From Paenibacillus alkaliterrae (lineage in GTDB: Bacteria; Bacillota; Bacilli; Paenibacillales; Paenibacillaceae): a stretch of 35,054 nucleotides of DNA. A program made the position numbers and the translations under genes. The stretch lies in contig NZ_JAKGAP010000069.1 in assembly GCF_021532375.1 (NCBI RefSeq), forward strand, positions 1 through 35,054, written 5' to 3'. This document shows, piece by piece, positions 34,138 through 35,054 of this stretch. The notes under the pieces were generated by a model that worked only from the letters and a program-made list of their open reading frames with translations, was not told the origin of the DNA and searched no databases. Each line of letters begins with the position of its first letter. Positions within the stretch are counted from its first letter, which is position 1.

Positions 34138-34952
34138 GCAATCGCCTCCTTCATTTGTATCGTGTGGGTTCCAAACATTTCGTCATACTGACGCAATTGT
34201 GCCTCGGCCTGCTGTAAAATGGCTTGTGACGCCTGTGAATGCAGCAGGGGAGTGGCCCCCATTTCCCGTCCTTTGGCGCAGAGTGCCTTCACTTTATCCG
34301 TCGTTACATGGCTAGGGTGCAGGTTGTCCAATTGCTTAATGCTGCGCTGTACTTCCTCTAAATTGGCATCATCCCGAATGTATTGCAGCAGCTCTACAAA
34401 ATCTTTCTCACGTCTGCTATAATAAGTCTCGTATATGTTTTTGATGTGGGATTGTGCCTGGGCAAGTGCCGTGCTACCGGCTAATGCGCCAGGCTTTTTC
34501 TTTAGTGTTTCGAGATAGTGAAGCAGTTCTAGTCTCCATTCATGGCATCCAACCAGTCGGTTATGTTCGGCGATCTTCATCTCTTCGTAGAAGCACTGAA
34601 TCCGCCCTGAGTAGATCTTAACCATGACAAGCTTGCCGACCAGATGATCGGGAACAGAGTAATGGTTTTGATCTACAACCACCGTTGCATATTTATCCAC
34701 TCTGGCGTGTACGACTCGCGCAGCGTCAAACATGGGTAAACCCTCGAATAGGAACGGGCGCTCCTCTTCAAGACAAGCTGCCGCTGACTTCCCTTCCCGT
34801 CGATCTTGGGGCTTGTTGTTTAGTCTTTCGCACACTTCTAGCAGGTAGGCGTTAGCCTCCTCCAAGGTTTCAAACGTATCCCGAAAAGCGAATGCTTTAC
34901 GCCGGGCGACTTCAACGGTCCGCTCGACGTGCCCTTTTAAATGAAAAGCTTT
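34134..34952 (-). pseudogene. istA: IS21 transposase IstA, C-terminal half only
   Basis: 272 codons remain of a transposase that is normally about 400-500 residues. The first readable residues are 'KGHVERTVEVARRKAFAFRDTFETLEEANAYL', the end of the rve integrase core with its last catalytic Glu (KGHVE), followed by the Mu-type C-terminal beta domain ('VVVDQNHYSVPDHLVGKLVMVKIYSGRIQCFYEEMKIAEHNR'). The N-terminal helix-turn-helix and the first two catalytic Asp residues are absent: a TGA at 34953-34955 inside the 34-bp palindrome closes the frame. Beyond it the sequence is not istA. Confidence 0.88.
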
Positions 34953-34965
34953 TCATTTAAAAGGG
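34932..34965. repeat. 34-bp perfect palindrome at the istA break
   Basis: CCCTTTTAAATGAAAAG (34932-34948) followed directly by its exact complement (34949-34965), with AAGCTT at the centre and no spacer. It marks the point where istA coding sequence ends. Confidence 0.9.
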
Positions 34966-35054
34966 AATGGAAAGTGCATGGAAATGTAAAGTGAGTTGCC
35001 ATAAGGCCTTGTTTTAACTGGTATGTTTACAGATTTACTTTACATTATAATGCC
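34966..35054. other. Unassigned AT-rich sequence at the window edge
   Basis: No gene is visible. AATGTAAAGT (34983-34992) and ACTTTACATT (35037-35046) are perfect 10-bp inverted repeats about 44 bases apart. They may belong to the end of another inserted element. Confidence 0.4.

Larger units (their letters stand above)
32793..34965 (-). mobile_element. Partial IS21-family insertion sequence
   Basis: One end is at 32793, beginning TGTCAACTGAAAATTCCCCC and inserted in an AraC gene. It carries a small helix-turn-helix gene, istB and the 3' half of istA, all on the minus strand. The other end is missing: istA stops inside a palindrome at 34932-34965. IS21 elements move by a two-protein cut-and-paste mechanism (IstA transposase, IstB AAA+ helper). 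This copy cannot encode a full transposase. Confidence 0.85.

Overview
The window looks like chromosomal DNA of a Paenibacillus-type bacterium (Bacillota, Paenibacillaceae; the genus is inferred). The evidence is the density of AraC-family regulators, sugar ABC importers that lack their own ATPase gene, a YesM/YesN-type two-component pair, lplA/lplB/lplC-like transport genes, strong AGGAGG ribosome sites with frequent GTG/TTG starts, and CcpA-type cre operators.

Layout. 1-2465: a transposase remnant, an AraC regulator and a decayed family 2 glycosidase. 2500-8579 (minus): one operon, permease - permease - binding protein - TIM-barrel sugar isomerase/epimerase - Gfo/Idh/MocA oxidoreductase - EamA exporter, ended by a hairpin terminator. 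8672-12145 (plus, divergent): sensor histidine kinase and AraC-type response regulator, probably controlling that operon, with a cre site at the promoter. 12295-13031: a small acidic protein and a cold-shock protein. 13107-14933 (minus): ThuA-like plus Gfo/Idh/MocA pair; divergent AraC regulator at 15057. 16042-17648: a deletion scar where the tail of a binding protein, part of a sensor kinase and a headless response regulator are joined. 17651-19793: GH88 unsaturated uronyl hydrolase and a divergent AraC regulator. 19831-30615 (minus): sulfated-glycan locus, namely a membrane-bound AraC regulator, LplB/LplC/LplA importer and three formylglycine-type sulfatases, with a LamG-domain remnant at the end. 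30953-35054: an AT-richer patchwork of a truncated HAD phosphatase, a tandem-repeat array, two GNAT acetyltransferases set between hairpins, and an AraC gene cut by an IS21-family element that is itself broken at a 34-bp perfect palindrome.

How it fits together. The central theme is import of oligosaccharides and their breakdown inside the cell. The importer at 24667-28179 would bring in sulfated, probably unsaturated-uronate-tipped fragments; the three sulfatases (no signal peptide visible) would remove sulfate and GH88 would cut off the unsaturated uronic acid. The two Gfo/Idh/MocA modules, one with a TIM-barrel isomerase and one with ThuA, suggest oxidation of sugars (possibly 3-keto chemistry). 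Nearly identical cre sites at 8701-8714 and 30753-30766 place both transport loci under carbon catabolite control through their regulators. No known novel defence or mobile system is evident; the most unusual items are the third gene of the IS21 element, the GCTAACGG hairpins around single-gene GNAT units, and the decayed locus at 16042-16490.
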